56,711 nt of DNA from the NCBI RefSeq assembly GCF_007859075.1, contig NZ_VOAK01000003.1, positions 1-56,711 of the forward strand, in the 5' to 3' direction. The stretch's first letter is position 1. The number at the start of each line of letters is the position of its first letter. The DNA is from Gemmobacter aquaticus. GTDB lineage: Bacteria > Pseudomonadota > Alphaproteobacteria > Rhodobacterales > Rhodobacteraceae. Below the pieces are notes generated by a model. The model was not told where the DNA came from and ran no database searches. It was given only the letters and a program-made list of their open reading frames with translations. Of the stretch, positions 1-8,461 are shown piece after piece. The translations under genes were made by a program, and so were the position numbers.

Positions 1-33
1 GTTCGGCGGGGTCCTTTAGGCGCTCGCGAAGCG

Positions 34-129
34 CTACTGCCGTTTCTCGTCCACGAGCCCTTCGATCGAACCGGATTTCCTCGTGTTCGCGGCTGCGATC
101 AGCTTGGCAGAACGGGGCGGACGGCCCAT
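34..129 (-). CDS. small ORF of 31 codons, unrecognised
   Basis: A short open frame starting ATG-GGC-CGT on the minus strand gives a basic peptide beginning MGRPPRSAKLIAA. I do not recognise it. It may be the tail or head of a decayed gene rather than a live gene, since no clear ribosome-binding site precedes it. The rest of positions 1-172 shows nothing I can name. Confidence 0.15.
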   Translation of the reverse strand: MGRPPRSAKLIAAANTRKSGSIEGLVDEKRQ

Positions 130-172
130 AGCGGACGATCGTTCCCCTTGAGGTAAGTGGATACTCAGCCCA

Positions 173-1693
173 CTATTTCACTATCGTGATCTCGCCCGGG
201 CGCCAGCTCTTGTCGAACCAAGGCTCCAGCGGACCGTAGAGCCTCAACAACGTGAACCAGCCCTTGCCGGGGATCGTCTGGACCCAGTTGCTTTCCTTGC
301 CCTCGGGTGCTGTGGGGCCGAAGTAGATGTCGACCGAGCCGTCGGCATTCACCTGCAGGTCCGTGTCCTGGCTCGACACGCTTGGTCGCACTTGGTCGGT
401 CTGCAGCATCGAGCGGGTCTGCACATCATAGACGATCACGGACCAGAAGTCCTTGACCGGCACATCCTTGGGCAGGGTCAGCCGATAGGTCTTGCCTCCG
501 TCAAACGGATTGCCGTCCGCATCAAGCGCAGTCCAAGGATACTGCGATCCTTGGCCGACCATCTTCGCTTCCATCGCGGGTGTGACGCCAGTGGCGAACA
601 TGTAGTAGAAGACCGCGCCGTCGAGGTTGGACACGCCGGGCTGCGACTGGAAGCTGTAGCCGCCGAAGAACGGCAGTCTCCAGCTGCTCTTGCTGTCCGG
701 GTAGAAGAACGGGTCCCGCCCCCGGATGTCCAGTGCCAGAGCGCGTGCGGTCACCGCACCGATGTTCGCCGCATCCGTCAGGATCGCCTCCATGCGTTCA
801 TCCGGCGCGAAGGGCTTTCCCTTCTCGATCCCGATCGAGGCGAAGAGGCCGAGCGTGGTCGGGTCCGACCCCTCGGGCGGCTCTTCCTGGATCACCGTGT
901 TCAGGAGTTCCCAGAACGAGTAATCCGTCGGCATCACGAAGTTCGACGGGATGCCCGAGGCATTGACCAGCGTGGCCGGCGTCGGGTTGTCCTTTTCGGC
1001 AAGCGGATAGATCTTGAGATGGTCCTTGACACCTTGCACGCCCGGTTCGGTCTTGCCGTCCACAAGGAAGGCCCGGAAGAAGGTCCAGAGCCCATAGGTG
1101 GCCGGCCGCACCACGGTGTAGCCGTCAGGCACATCGCCAGTGTAGCCCGGAGGCAGGATAAGGTACTTTCCGCCTGCGCCCTTGTCGGCCCCCGTGATGC
1201 CTACATCAGCCACCCACCTGTACCAGAAATCGTTGAACGATCCCAGCACCTTGGGCGGAATCTCGATGACCATCGGGCCGTTCTTGGTATCCAGCCAGAT
1301 GAAGTTGTAGATCGTGTTGTCGTTCGCGGTCAGCTCGACCGTGCGCGCATCGACAAGGTTTTCCCAGATCACGTTGGTCTTGTTGACCGGGCCGAACCTC
1401 AGCAGGCTGTCGCGCATTCCGGCCTGGTTCACGATCGGGATTGCCAGAAGGTAGGCCTGCAGGGCGCGCGAACGGTCAAGGTTGTCCCATACCGTCGCCT
1501 GGGTTTCTTCGGTCGGGAAGCCGTCGTTCAGCTTCAGGGTCCCGATGGACGTCTCGAGCGTGTCGGGCGTGGCAACGCCAGGCGCGATCTCGGTCGTCAT
1601 CTTGTAGGTGTCGGCCTGCGCGGCCATCGCTGCAGCGGCCATTGCCACACCCAGCATCAATCTTGCCACAACGGCCAGTGTCGAAGTTTTCAT
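173..1693 (-). CDS. exported DUF1254/DUF1214 domain protein
   Basis: The 506-residue product begins with a Sec signal peptide (MKTSTLAVVARLMLGVAMAA, cleavage near AAQA-D). It then has the two-part architecture of the DUF1254 (about residues 55-190) plus DUF1214 (about 370-490) family, with aromatic-rich motifs such as FNDFWYRWVADVG, GGKYLILPPGY and the C-terminal NWVQTIPGKGWFTLLRLYGP. These proteins are periplasmic and their biochemical role is unknown. The start was set at the second possible start (1693) because a GGGGGA ribosome-binding site lies 6 bases upstream; an in-frame GTG lies 15 bases earlier. It is divergent from the AraC-type gene at 1776, which may regulate it. Family assignment is firm, function is not. 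Confidence 0.85.
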   Translation of the reverse strand: MKTSTLAVVARLMLGVAMAAAAMAAQADTYKMTTEIAPGVATPDTLETSIGTLKLNDGFPTEETQATVWDNLDRSRALQAYLLAIPIVNQAGMRDSLLRFGPVNKTNVIWENLVDARTVELTANDNTIYNFIWLDTKNGPMVIEIPPKVLGSFNDFWYRWVADVGITGADKGAGGKYLILPPGYTGDVPDGYTVVRPATYGLWTFFRAFLVDGKTEPGVQGVKDHLKIYPLAEKDNPTPATLVNASGIPSNFVMPTDYSFWELLNTVIQEEPPEGSDPTTLGLFASIGIEKGKPFAPDERMEAILTDAANIGAVTARALALDIRGRDPFFYPDSKSSWRLPFFGGYSFQSQPGVSNLDGAVFYYMFATGVTPAMEAKMVGQGSQYPWTALDADGNPFDGGKTYRLTLPKDVPVKDFWSVIVYDVQTRSMLQTDQVRPSVSSQDTDLQVNADGSVDIYFGPTAPEGKESNWVQTIPGKGWFTLLRLYGPLEPWFDKSWRPGEITIVK

Positions 1694-1775
1694 TTTGCGG
1701 TCCCCCACGCTCGACTCACTGTCACCCGAACGTTAGTCGGTGTCAGGGAAGCGTCGTTGTGATTTGAGGACAGAC

Positions 1776-2801
1776 ATGACCAATGCGAACCTGCCGGCGG
1801 CCCGTCAGCGCGCTGCTTCGCTCTTGCTTTTGCCGGACCTGCTAGACGACTTCGGCACCAACCTCGCAGCGGTGCTTGACGGGACCGGGATAAAGGCAGA
1901 CGACATCAGGCCGGATACCTTTGTTCCCTACTCAGCTTTTCTTTCGGTCCTCGACAATGCCAGTCGACTGACCGGGCGGGAAGACTTCGGTATTCTTTTG
2001 GGAAAGTGCCAGACACTGGCAGCGCTCGGCCCCCTTGGCGTGGTCCTGCGACGCGCCTCTACCTTGGGTGATGCGATCGGCGATTTTGCGGCCTTCCAGA
2101 GCCGCAACTCGACCGGAGGCGCCGTCTACCTGATGCGGTCGGATCGCGACGTCATTCTTGGCTATGGCGTCTATGACCACTCGGCCCGGGTTTCGCCTCA
2201 GATCTATGATCTTGTCCTTGCAGTCGGTAGCAATCTTGTCGCGGAACTGACAGGTGGGGCGGTGAAGCCCGAAGAAATTTTCGTGACGCGGTCCGCCCCG
2301 GTTGATCCGACGCCCTACCACCGGCTTGGACGCTGCCCGGTCCGTTTCGGCCAGATTCAGACGGGGCTAGTGTTGCGTTCGGCCTCTCTTGACCTTCCCC
2401 TGCCGGAGGCCGATCCGATCTTGCATGACCTTGCCCTGACACGGCTGCTTGAAGCGGCCGAAGGCCATCCGCTGTCGCTTGCCGACCATGTCCGGCACAT
2501 GCTGCGCCCGGCGATGCTGATGGGTCGCGCCGGGATGACGACCGTTGCCGACCGTCTGGGATTACACCCACGCACCTTGCGCCGCCGTCTTCGGGACGAA
2601 GGGACCACGTTCGAAGTGATCAAGGATGATGTCCGCAAGGCGGCAGCGAAAGACCTTCTGAGGTTGGGCGACCTGAGCATTGCCGATATCGCTGCAACCC
2701 TTGACTACGCGACCGCCAGCGCTTTTGTGAACGCTTTCAGAAGGTGGCTAGGAACAACACCAGGGCTTTGGCGAGCGGCAGTTCGACTGAACGAGGCCTA
2801 A
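1776..2801 (+). CDS. AraC-family transcriptional regulator
   Basis: The 341-residue protein has an N-terminal effector-binding region of the type found in OruR/ArgR-like AraC proteins (about residues 15-200: LLLPDLLDDFGTN, LGPLGVVLRRASTLGDAIG). Its C-terminal AraC double helix-turn-helix spans about 235-335, with the signature GMTTVADRLGLHPRTLRRRL followed by SIADIAATLDYATASAFVNAF and FRRWLGTTPGLWR. The start at 1776 follows GAGGA by 5 bases; an upstream in-frame GTG at 1740 lacks such a site. It is transcribed away from the DUF1254 gene across an 82-base gap, so control of that neighbour, of itself, or of both is likely. The ligand is unknown. Confidence 0.88.
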   Translation: MTNANLPAARQRAASLLLLPDLLDDFGTNLAAVLDGTGIKADDIRPDTFVPYSAFLSVLDNASRLTGREDFGILLGKCQTLAALGPLGVVLRRASTLGDAIGDFAAFQSRNSTGGAVYLMRSDRDVILGYGVYDHSARVSPQIYDLVLAVGSNLVAELTGGAVKPEEIFVTRSAPVDPTPYHRLGRCPVRFGQIQTGLVLRSASLDLPLPEADPILHDLALTRLLEAAEGHPLSLADHVRHMLRPAMLMGRAGMTTVADRLGLHPRTLRRRLRDEGTTFEVIKDDVRKAAAKDLLRLGDLSIADIAATLDYATASAFVNAFRRWLGTTPGLWRAAVRLNEA

Positions 2802-2946
2802 CTTAGCGGCTGTCTAGCACGGGAACGAGTCTTGCACGAAGGGGCTGCTTTCCGCCCGGTGCCCCCACTCCTGGCCCGAAACGTGGTATCCTGTGGTCGT
2901 CGGCATGACTGAAGAAGGGTGGGCCCTGTGGACAGGAGGTATACTC

Positions 2947-3579
2947 ATGCCCGCCGATTTTCTCCCCGCCCTTCGTCCTGCTCGCGTTGCCTGGAACAAG
3001 GGCCGCATCATCGGTCAGAAACGCCCGCTCCTGCCGCGGCACGTCTGGTCTATCCGGGTCCGCCTCGAGATGGCGGGCAACCCGCGCGACCTCGCGCTGT
3101 TCAACATGGCCGTGGACAGCAAGCTTCGCGGCTGCGACCTCGTCGCCCTGCGGGTCCGGGACGTGTTCGCCGCCGGACGGGTCAAGGAACGCGCCTCGAT
3201 GATCCAGAGCAAGACGGGCAAGCCGGTCCGCTTCGAGATCACCGAAACCACCCGACTGTCGCTCGAAAGTTGGATCCGCGACCCCGAAATGATCGGGCTC
3301 GATTTCCTGTGGCCCAGCCGGATCCATGGCAGCCCGCATCTGTCCACGCGACAGTATGCGCGGATCGTCCGGGGTTGGGTGATGTCGCTGGGCCTCGAAA
3401 CGAGCGCCTACGGCACGCATTCGATGCGGCGCACCAAGGTCGCGCAGATCTACAAGAAGACCGGCAACCTGCGCGCCGTCCAGTTGCTGCTGGGCCACAC
3501 GAAGATGGACAGCACGGTGCGCTACCTCGGCGTCGACATCGAGGATGCGTTGGCCCTGTCGGAGGGGATCGACCTGTAA
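2947..3579 (+). CDS. minimal tyrosine recombinase/integrase
   Basis: The 210-residue protein consists almost entirely of the catalytic domain of the phage-integrase (tyrosine recombinase) family. The full active-site set is visible: Arg61 (KLRGCD), Lys near 89 (QSKTGK), His158-x-x-Arg161 (THSMRR), His184 (LLGHTKMDST) and nucleophile Tyr193 (VRYLG). The start at 2947 follows AGGAGG by 6 bases; a longer frame from 2893 has no such site. There is no large SAM-like arm-binding domain, so this short type may act as a resolvase or a cassette-style recombinase. It sits beside an IS fragment and a nuclease fragment, consistent with mobile or plasmid DNA. Catalytic competence looks intact. Confidence 0.9.
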   Translation: MPADFLPALRPARVAWNKGRIIGQKRPLLPRHVWSIRVRLEMAGNPRDLALFNMAVDSKLRGCDLVALRVRDVFAAGRVKERASMIQSKTGKPVRFEITETTRLSLESWIRDPEMIGLDFLWPSRIHGSPHLSTRQYARIVRGWVMSLGLETSAYGTHSMRRTKVAQIYKKTGNLRAVQLLLGHTKMDSTVRYLGVDIEDALALSEGIDL

Positions 3580-3713
3580 CTGCCCCGCCGACCGTCGTGC
3601 CATGCGCGGGTCGGCCCAGAGCTGCCGTTCGTCAGCCAAGACTTTCTGCAAGGCAGCACGCTGCGAAACGGTCGTTCGCTTGATGCCGCAGGACAAACCA
3701 TTGGCCTAGGTGT

Positions 3714-4314
3714 TCAGGTTCCGATGATGGATCTGACAAAGAGATCGAGAGTCCGTCCTGCCGGACGATGCGAGATCGACGCGCATCGATGGGCCAGATG
3801 CTGAACGATGTTCGCATCTTCATAGAGTTCGGTCTCGAACACTTCCAGGACCCCTATGGCCCGGCCGATGTCGTTGCCGTAGGCAGCTAGATCAACCTTC
3901 TGGTTCTGGAAGCCGGCAACCTTGGTCGCGAAAGGATAAGCGATATTCAATTCGAAAATTCGGTCATTCGCGCTGCGGACCAGGAAGGCCTGCCCGTAAT
4001 GGGTATCGTTGCCGAAATTCGAGTCCGGGTTCTTGGCGCCGAGATCGATATAGGCATAACGGTAAGGATCGCTGATCGGCAGCAGGACCGTGCGCCCGCG
4101 AGGGAAGCTCTCGAGAAGCATGGGCTGGATGAGCTTGCCGTGCTCGACGACACGCCCGGACTTCGTGACGCCGATCACGAGAGGCGGCGTGCCGCGTACA
4201 TTCGAGCGAACCTTGTTGATCATTTTCATGATCGGTCGATGGAGGCTTGCCGGCTCCCCAAAGATTCCCAGCGGCCCATCGACGAGAAACACCGTGTCCT
4301 CAAGGATCGCCCGG
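3714..4314 (-). pseudogene. truncated NurA-domain nuclease (C-terminal part)
   Basis: About 195 residues of a NurA-type domain remain open. An LVDGP block (TVFLVDGPLGIFG) is followed by LVIGVTKSGRVVEH, then SNFGNDTHYGQAFLVRSA, and ends with an AHR-type C-terminal helix (VQHLAHRCASISH). I recognise this as resembling the NurA nucleases paired with HerA helicases in repair and phage-defence loci, from family memory and not from a search. The N-terminal part is missing: upstream of about 4314 the frame runs straight into the truncated IS3 transposase. No HerA-like partner is present. No start codon with a ribosome-binding site is visible, so it is probably dead. Confidence 0.5.
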
Positions 4315-4785
4315 GTAGGCGTCGATGACGAATGCTACATAGACGAAGCCTCTCCATGTCGCGCCATAGGTGAAGTCTGACACCCAAAGCATGTTGGGCG
4401 CAGGCACGCGAAACTGACGGTTCACTTTGTCCAGCGGACACGGCGCCTTCTTGTCCGGGACCGTCGTGCGATGCGGCTTGCCCCGGATAATGCCTTGAAT
4501 GCCTAGGTCATTCATCAATCTCGCGACGGTGCAGCGCGCGACATCGAAGCCCTCGCGGCCAAGCTGCCGCCAGATCTTCCGGACGCCGTAGACCCGCCAG
4601 TTCTCTTCGAAGACCCGAAGGATCTCGGGGCGCAGAGCCTCATCCCGGCGCACACGGTCCGACAGCCGCGCCGGGTCGGCCCGCTTGGCCAGATGTTTAT
4701 AATAGGTTGACGGGGCAATCGGCAGCACACTGCAAATCGGCTCGACCCCGTGCGCATCCCGGAGCGCGTCGATGAAACCCACCAT
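4300..4785 (-). pseudogene. IS3-family transposase OrfB, truncated
   Basis: The frame starts at an ATG overlapping the OrfA stop (TGATG) and encodes the IS3 OrfB N-terminal region ([21 protein letters not shown]). It continues through the HTH_21-like segment into the integrase core: VSDFTYGATWRGFVYVAFVID carries the first Asp of the DDE triad. It then breaks off right after the VIDAY motif and runs into unrelated sequence (PGDP-stop). The remaining Asp and Glu of the triad and the 3-prime inverted repeat are absent, so the enzyme is inactive. The breakpoint near 4314 is the joint with the NurA-like fragment. Confidence 0.85.
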
Positions 4786-5197
4786 CACTTCGACCGGCGG
4801 TCGAGCATCTCTGGCAGCGCTCGAAGCGATGCCGCACTGCCTTCGATCATCGCAAAATACGCACTGGCCTTGCGCAGGATCTCGTTCGCCTGGCGCAGCT
4901 CGCGGTTCTCGCGTTCCAGCGCCTTCAACTTCACGGCCACCTCGGTCGGGATGCCCGCCCGTTTGCCGCTGTCCACCTCGGCCTTCTTCATCCATTTGTT
5001 CAGGGTATGGGCAGAACAGCCGATCTTCGCGGAAATCGACACGATCGCCTTCCAGCGCGAACCATGCTGACCCTCGTTGTCGAAGACCAGACGCACCGCG
5101 CGTTCACCCACTTCAGGGGAAAGCTTGTTCGTCGTCTTGCTCATGATGCTCCATCCTACTCAGGAGTTGGAGCCTCCGGCATAACCGGCGCGGTTCA
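4315..5197 (-). mobile_element. truncated IS3-family element
   Basis: The element's left end is preserved. Reading the minus strand from 5197, it starts TGAACCGCGCCGG, which resembles IS3-family terminal inverted repeats, 53 bases before the OrfA start. The right end is lost at about 4314 inside OrfB. No target-site duplication can therefore be assessed. Confidence 0.65.
4785..5144 (-). CDS. IS3-family transposase OrfA
   Basis: The intact 119-residue OrfA has a helix-turn-helix ([27 protein letters not shown], about residues 30-57). A leucine-zipper coiled coil follows ([26 protein letters not shown], about 72-98), the standard OrfA layout that lets the OrfA and OrfAB proteins oligomerise. 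It ends in TGA overlapping the OrfB start. Because OrfB is truncated, the element cannot move by itself; at most OrfA could still bind related IS ends. Confidence 0.88.
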   Translation of the reverse strand: MSKTTNKLSPEVGERAVRLVFDNEGQHGSRWKAIVSISAKIGCSAHTLNKWMKKAEVDSGKRAGIPTEVAVKLKALERENRELRQANEILRKASAYFAMIEGSAASLRALPEMLDRRSK

Positions 5198-5347
5198 CCT
5201 TTCACACGCTCTTGCACACACTGCAATCCTGAACCGGCGCCGCACGGGCGATTTCCTTGCACAGCGAAGGAGGCGCGACGGAATCGCGGGCAAGCAACGT
5301 CTAAGTCGACATTGAACCTGCACCATCACCATCACAAGGAAGTCTCA

Positions 5348-6622
5348 ATGCTGCGCATATCCGCCCTTGCCCTGTTCCTTATGGCATCTTCAGCCATTGC
5401 CCAGACGGCGCCACCGGATGCAGGGCCGAAGATGAACTCGACAGTTTTCTACGATGCATCGATCACATCGGTCACGGCCGTCACCGAAGTCTTTGGTGAC
5501 AGCCAGAATGTCACGGCTGCGATCGTAGAACTGGCAGCACCTGTCAAGGCTGGAAGCCTGCCGGCAACAAGTTTCATCGTTGACGACCGTACTGTCACGG
5601 CGGTCAAGGTCGCAGCTCGCGCCGATGTTTCCGCGCCGGAAGCGGATGGACGATTTGTCATACTTGCGCTTGATCCCGCCGATGAGGCTTCGGTCGTCTT
5701 CGGCGCAAATATAGATAGAAGCGTGGCGGTTGCCGTCCATATGACCGGGCCGATCTCGGCCGAGGGCGTGACACTGGAACCGGGCGCCAAAGGTGTTCTG
5801 TCGACGCGGGTGCAGAACCTAATCGTTGACGACTTCCAGACTTTCCGCTTCACCGATCCGGAAAGCGGACTTCAGCTCGACTACAACCTTTATATCCCCG
5901 AAGGTTACGATCCGGCAAAAAGCTATCCGCTGGTCATGTTCCTGCATGACGCCGGGGTGACCGGATCAAATCCGCGTCGGACCCTGCAACAAGGGCTTGG
6001 TGCCGTGTCCTTTGCAAGCCCCGAAGACCAGGCCCGGCATCCTTCCTTCGTCCTTGCCCCGCAGATTCCTGCGGCGCTGGTCAATGATGCGGCGCAGGTT
6101 TCGCCCTATGTCGAGATGTTGCCGAGACTGCTGACAGCCTTGCAGCAAGAGTATTCCATCGACGCAAACCGCCTCTATACGACCGGTCAGTCGGGTGGCT
6201 GCATGACATCGCTTGCCCTCGGGATCAGGCATCCCGATCTCTTTGCCGCGACACTCTGTGTGGCCGGGCAGTGGGACCCAGCCATCGAAGCCCCGCCGAC
6301 GGGCGCGTTCTGGGGCGTCGTGTCTGAGGATGATGCCAAGGCATTCCCCGGCATGGGCGCGATCATGGACGCTGTTGAGGCAAGCGGCAAGCGGGTCGTT
6401 CGCGGCACGCTGGACGCCAAGGCTGACCCGTCGGAAATGGCTGCGGCGGTTGCTGAAATCCGTGCAGGAGCAGGCGAGGCTGAGGTCTATTTTACGCCAT
6501 TTGTGGCGGGTTCGGTCCTGTTGAATGGTCAAGGCGGCGGTGGAGCGGGTCATGTCCGCACTTGGATCTACGCCTATGACATCCCGGCGATCAGAGACTG
6601 GTTGTTCGAACAAAGCCGTTGA
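5348..6622 (+). CDS. exported alpha/beta-hydrolase esterase
   Basis: The 424-residue protein has a signal peptide (MLRISALALFLMASSAIAQ), an N-terminal beta-sandwich-like region to about residue 160, and a C-terminal alpha/beta-hydrolase domain of the CE1/PHB-depolymerase-like type. YPLVMFLHDAG is the oxyanion-hole strand, GQSGG carries nucleophile Ser282, SEDD (about 327-330) could supply the acid, and His402 (AGHVRTW) the base. Such enzymes cleave esters of plant or polymer origin in the periplasm or outside the cell; the substrate is not predictable. The start follows AAGGAAG. It stands alone between the IS fragment and the aromatic block, and a hairpin lies about 80 bases after the stop. 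Confidence 0.8.
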   Translation: MLRISALALFLMASSAIAQTAPPDAGPKMNSTVFYDASITSVTAVTEVFGDSQNVTAAIVELAAPVKAGSLPATSFIVDDRTVTAVKVAARADVSAPEADGRFVILALDPADEASVVFGANIDRSVAVAVHMTGPISAEGVTLEPGAKGVLSTRVQNLIVDDFQTFRFTDPESGLQLDYNLYIPEGYDPAKSYPLVMFLHDAGVTGSNPRRTLQQGLGAVSFASPEDQARHPSFVLAPQIPAALVNDAAQVSPYVEMLPRLLTALQQEYSIDANRLYTTGQSGGCMTSLALGIRHPDLFAATLCVAGQWDPAIEAPPTGAFWGVVSEDDAKAFPGMGAIMDAVEASGKRVVRGTLDAKADPSEMAAAVAEIRAGAGEAEVYFTPFVAGSVLLNGQGGGGAGHVRTWIYAYDIPAIRDWLFEQSR

Positions 6623-6700
6623 TTGGCCTTTCACCAGTCCTGCAGATGTTGCCATTCAAGCCTGTCGCGGGGCACGAGCGGCGATACTGACCAAAAACAT

Positions 6701-6731
6701 ACGGCGGCCCGGAGCGATAACCGGCCGCCGT
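6701..6731. terminator. hairpin, possible terminator after the esterase
   Basis: The arms ACGGCGGCC and GGCCGCCGT pair perfectly around a 13-base loop. No T-tract follows on the plus strand, while a run of A precedes it, so the best terminator geometry is for minus-strand transcription. It may act in both directions. Confidence 0.4.
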
Positions 6732-6981
6732 ACTGTCGTTCATCAAGGCAGGCATTATCGCGTCGGTGCCCAGGATCTGATGTCCGCAATGTGATGCTGC
6801 ATCAACCGAGGCGGCTGGTTTGGTGGGGTCGCGTGGAATGTCGACGAGATGGGCATGATCGCGGTACCCATCAAGTCGAAGGTGTTTACCCTCAATACGG
6901 CGCCACGCGATGCCTCTGGGTTCGATCTGGCCCTTGCGATTACCCTTGGCTCTTACGCTGCCGCCCTGCCTTGCCGCCCCC

Positions 6982-6996
6982 TTCCGCAATATGAAC
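6982..6996. promoter_or_regulatory. 15-bp regulon palindrome, site 1
   Basis: TTCCGC-AAT-ATGAAC, 131 bases before the flavin monooxygenase start. It fits the shared half-site [GT]T[TC]C[AG][CT] in inverted orientation with a 3-base spacer that recurs across this block. A regulatory role is inferred. Confidence 0.5.
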
Positions 6997-7126
6997 ATTC
7001 ACGGGAAATGTCGTGGCGCAGCGACGGATGTTGCGGTCAGTGTCGTTCCCATGGATCAGGCCGCGCCTTGCCGCGGCGACAGGATGGCCAAAGGCGTGGG
7101 CCGCGGTCAGCACGGAGGAATGAGAA

Positions 7127-8434
7127 ATGCTCGATATCGCCATCATCGGCGCTGGCCCCGGCGGGCTGGCTACGGCGCTGAGGCTGCATCAGAAGGGCTT
7201 TCGCCCCAAGATCTATGAAGCCGTGCCCGACCTGAAGCCACTGGGTGTCGGCATCGACATCAAGGTATATGGCACAAAGGAAGTGACCGAACTTGGCCTG
7301 CTGGACGAATTCCGCAAGATCTCGGTCGAGGCGAAAACGTCAATCTTCTATACGGGTTACGGGCAAGAGATCTTTTCTGAAAAGTGCGGAAAGCACATCG
7401 GCTATGATCACGAGCAGCGCTTTGTGCATCGCGGGACATTCCAGTTCATGCTGCTGGATGCGGTGAACGAACGACTGGGCACTGATGCCATCACCTATGG
7501 CGCGCGGTTGTCACGGTTCGAGCAGGACGAGACCGGCGTGACGCTCTATTTCGAGGATGCAGAGGGCGTGCCCGCAACCGTGCGCCACGATATCGTCATC
7601 GGGGTCGATGGCGTTCACTCGGCCGTCCGCAAGCAACTTGTTCCGACCAGCACGCGTACACATTACTCGGGCGTTGCGATGTGGCGCGGCGTGACCGTCA
7701 TGCCGCCCTTCCGCGACGGCGGGTCGATCCTGCATATCGGCGATCCGGGCCGTCAGGGCAGCCTCATCGTCTATCCGATTGCCAATGACGTTGATGGTCA
7801 GGGTAATCAGCTGATCAACTGGGTTTGCGAACAATACGGTAAGCCCAAGGGCCTTGAGGACTGGAATGTGCGCATCCAACCCGACGAAATCGCGCATGTT
7901 TTCGACGATGTGAAGCTCGATTTCCTCGATGTGGGCGAGATGATCCGCTCTGCGCGTGAGGTCTATATCTATCCGCTGATCGACAATGATCCGCTTGAGC
8001 AATGGTCGTTCGGGCGTGTGACCCTGCTGGGTGATGCAGCCCATGCGATGTATCCGCGGGGCGGCAATGGCGTCTGTCAGGCTCTGGTCGACTCTCGCGT
8101 CATCGCAGAAAAACTAGCCGAGATTGCGGATCCGGTCGAGGCGCTGGAAGCCTATGAGGCCGCGCGGCGCGAGAGCGTCAACCGGCTGGTCATCGCCAAT
8201 CGGGGCGAGGGCCCCGAGGTGATCCGCCGCCTTGTCGAGGAACGCTCGGGCGGCAAGCCCTTCGACAATATCGACGACGTCATTCCGCGCGCCGAGGTCG
8301 AGGCGCTGTTCATGGAATATCACCGCATGGCCGGCATGAAGCGGCCCGACGACCAGAAAGAGCCGGGTGCCTTCAAGCCCGTGTTCACCGAGGAAACGAT
8401 GCAGCGCGTGGCGGCAAAGGCCGACATCCGCTAA
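7127..8434 (+). CDS. class A flavoprotein aromatic monooxygenase
   Basis: The 435-residue protein has all three flavin-hydroxylase signatures: the FAD-binding GAGPGG (residues 8-13) with Glu31 at the end of strand 2, the DG motif (GVDGVHSAVR, 160-168) and the GD motif (LLGDAAHAMYP, 300-310). It is a soluble single-component NAD(P)H-dependent hydroxylase of the PHBH/salicylate-hydroxylase class. The exact substrate cannot be read from sequence. Its position, directly upstream of an ACMSD-like decarboxylase homologue and in the same palindrome regulon as the homoprotocatechuate genes, suggests that it prepares an aromatic acid for ring cleavage. The start follows GGAGGAA by 6 bases. The next gene begins 27 bases after the stop. 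Confidence 0.85.
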   Translation: MLDIAIIGAGPGGLATALRLHQKGFRPKIYEAVPDLKPLGVGIDIKVYGTKEVTELGLLDEFRKISVEAKTSIFYTGYGQEIFSEKCGKHIGYDHEQRFVHRGTFQFMLLDAVNERLGTDAITYGARLSRFEQDETGVTLYFEDAEGVPATVRHDIVIGVDGVHSAVRKQLVPTSTRTHYSGVAMWRGVTVMPPFRDGGSILHIGDPGRQGSLIVYPIANDVDGQGNQLINWVCEQYGKPKGLEDWNVRIQPDEIAHVFDDVKLDFLDVGEMIRSAREVYIYPLIDNDPLEQWSFGRVTLLGDAAHAMYPRGGNGVCQALVDSRVIAEKLAEIADPVEALEAYEAARRESVNRLVIANRGEGPEVIRRLVEERSGGKPFDNIDDVIPRAEVEALFMEYHRMAGMKRPDDQKEPGAFKPVFTEETMQRVAAKADIR

Positions 8435-8461
8435 CCATTTGAAGTCGAGGAAAACAAAGCA

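Larger units (their letters stand above)
6623..7126 (+). other. 504-base gap before the flavin monooxygenase gene
   Basis: No convincing gene is present. A stretch around 6826-6960 reads openly on the plus strand (VDEMGMIAVPIKSKVF and onward) and may be a decayed coding remnant, but I cannot name it. The gap also contains a perfect 9-bp hairpin (6701-6731) and the first copy of the 15-bp regulon palindrome (6982-6996). Promoter elements for the gene at 7127 should lie in its last 150 bases. Confidence 0.4.

Noticed and set aside
392-1762. 456-codon plus-strand frame opposite the DUF1254 gene
   Set aside because: No signal, fold motif or ribosome-binding site; the opposite strand encodes a well-defined exported protein.
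2803-3696. 297-codon minus-strand frame opposite the recombinase
   Set aside because: The plus-strand frame has all tyrosine recombinase catalytic residues. The minus frame has no recognisable domain.
5312-5347. A run of His codons (CACCATCACCATCAC) just upstream of the esterase, looking like a cloning tag
   Set aside because: It lies before the ribosome-binding site and the signal-peptide start at 5348, so it is untranslated leader, and nothing nearby is vector-like.
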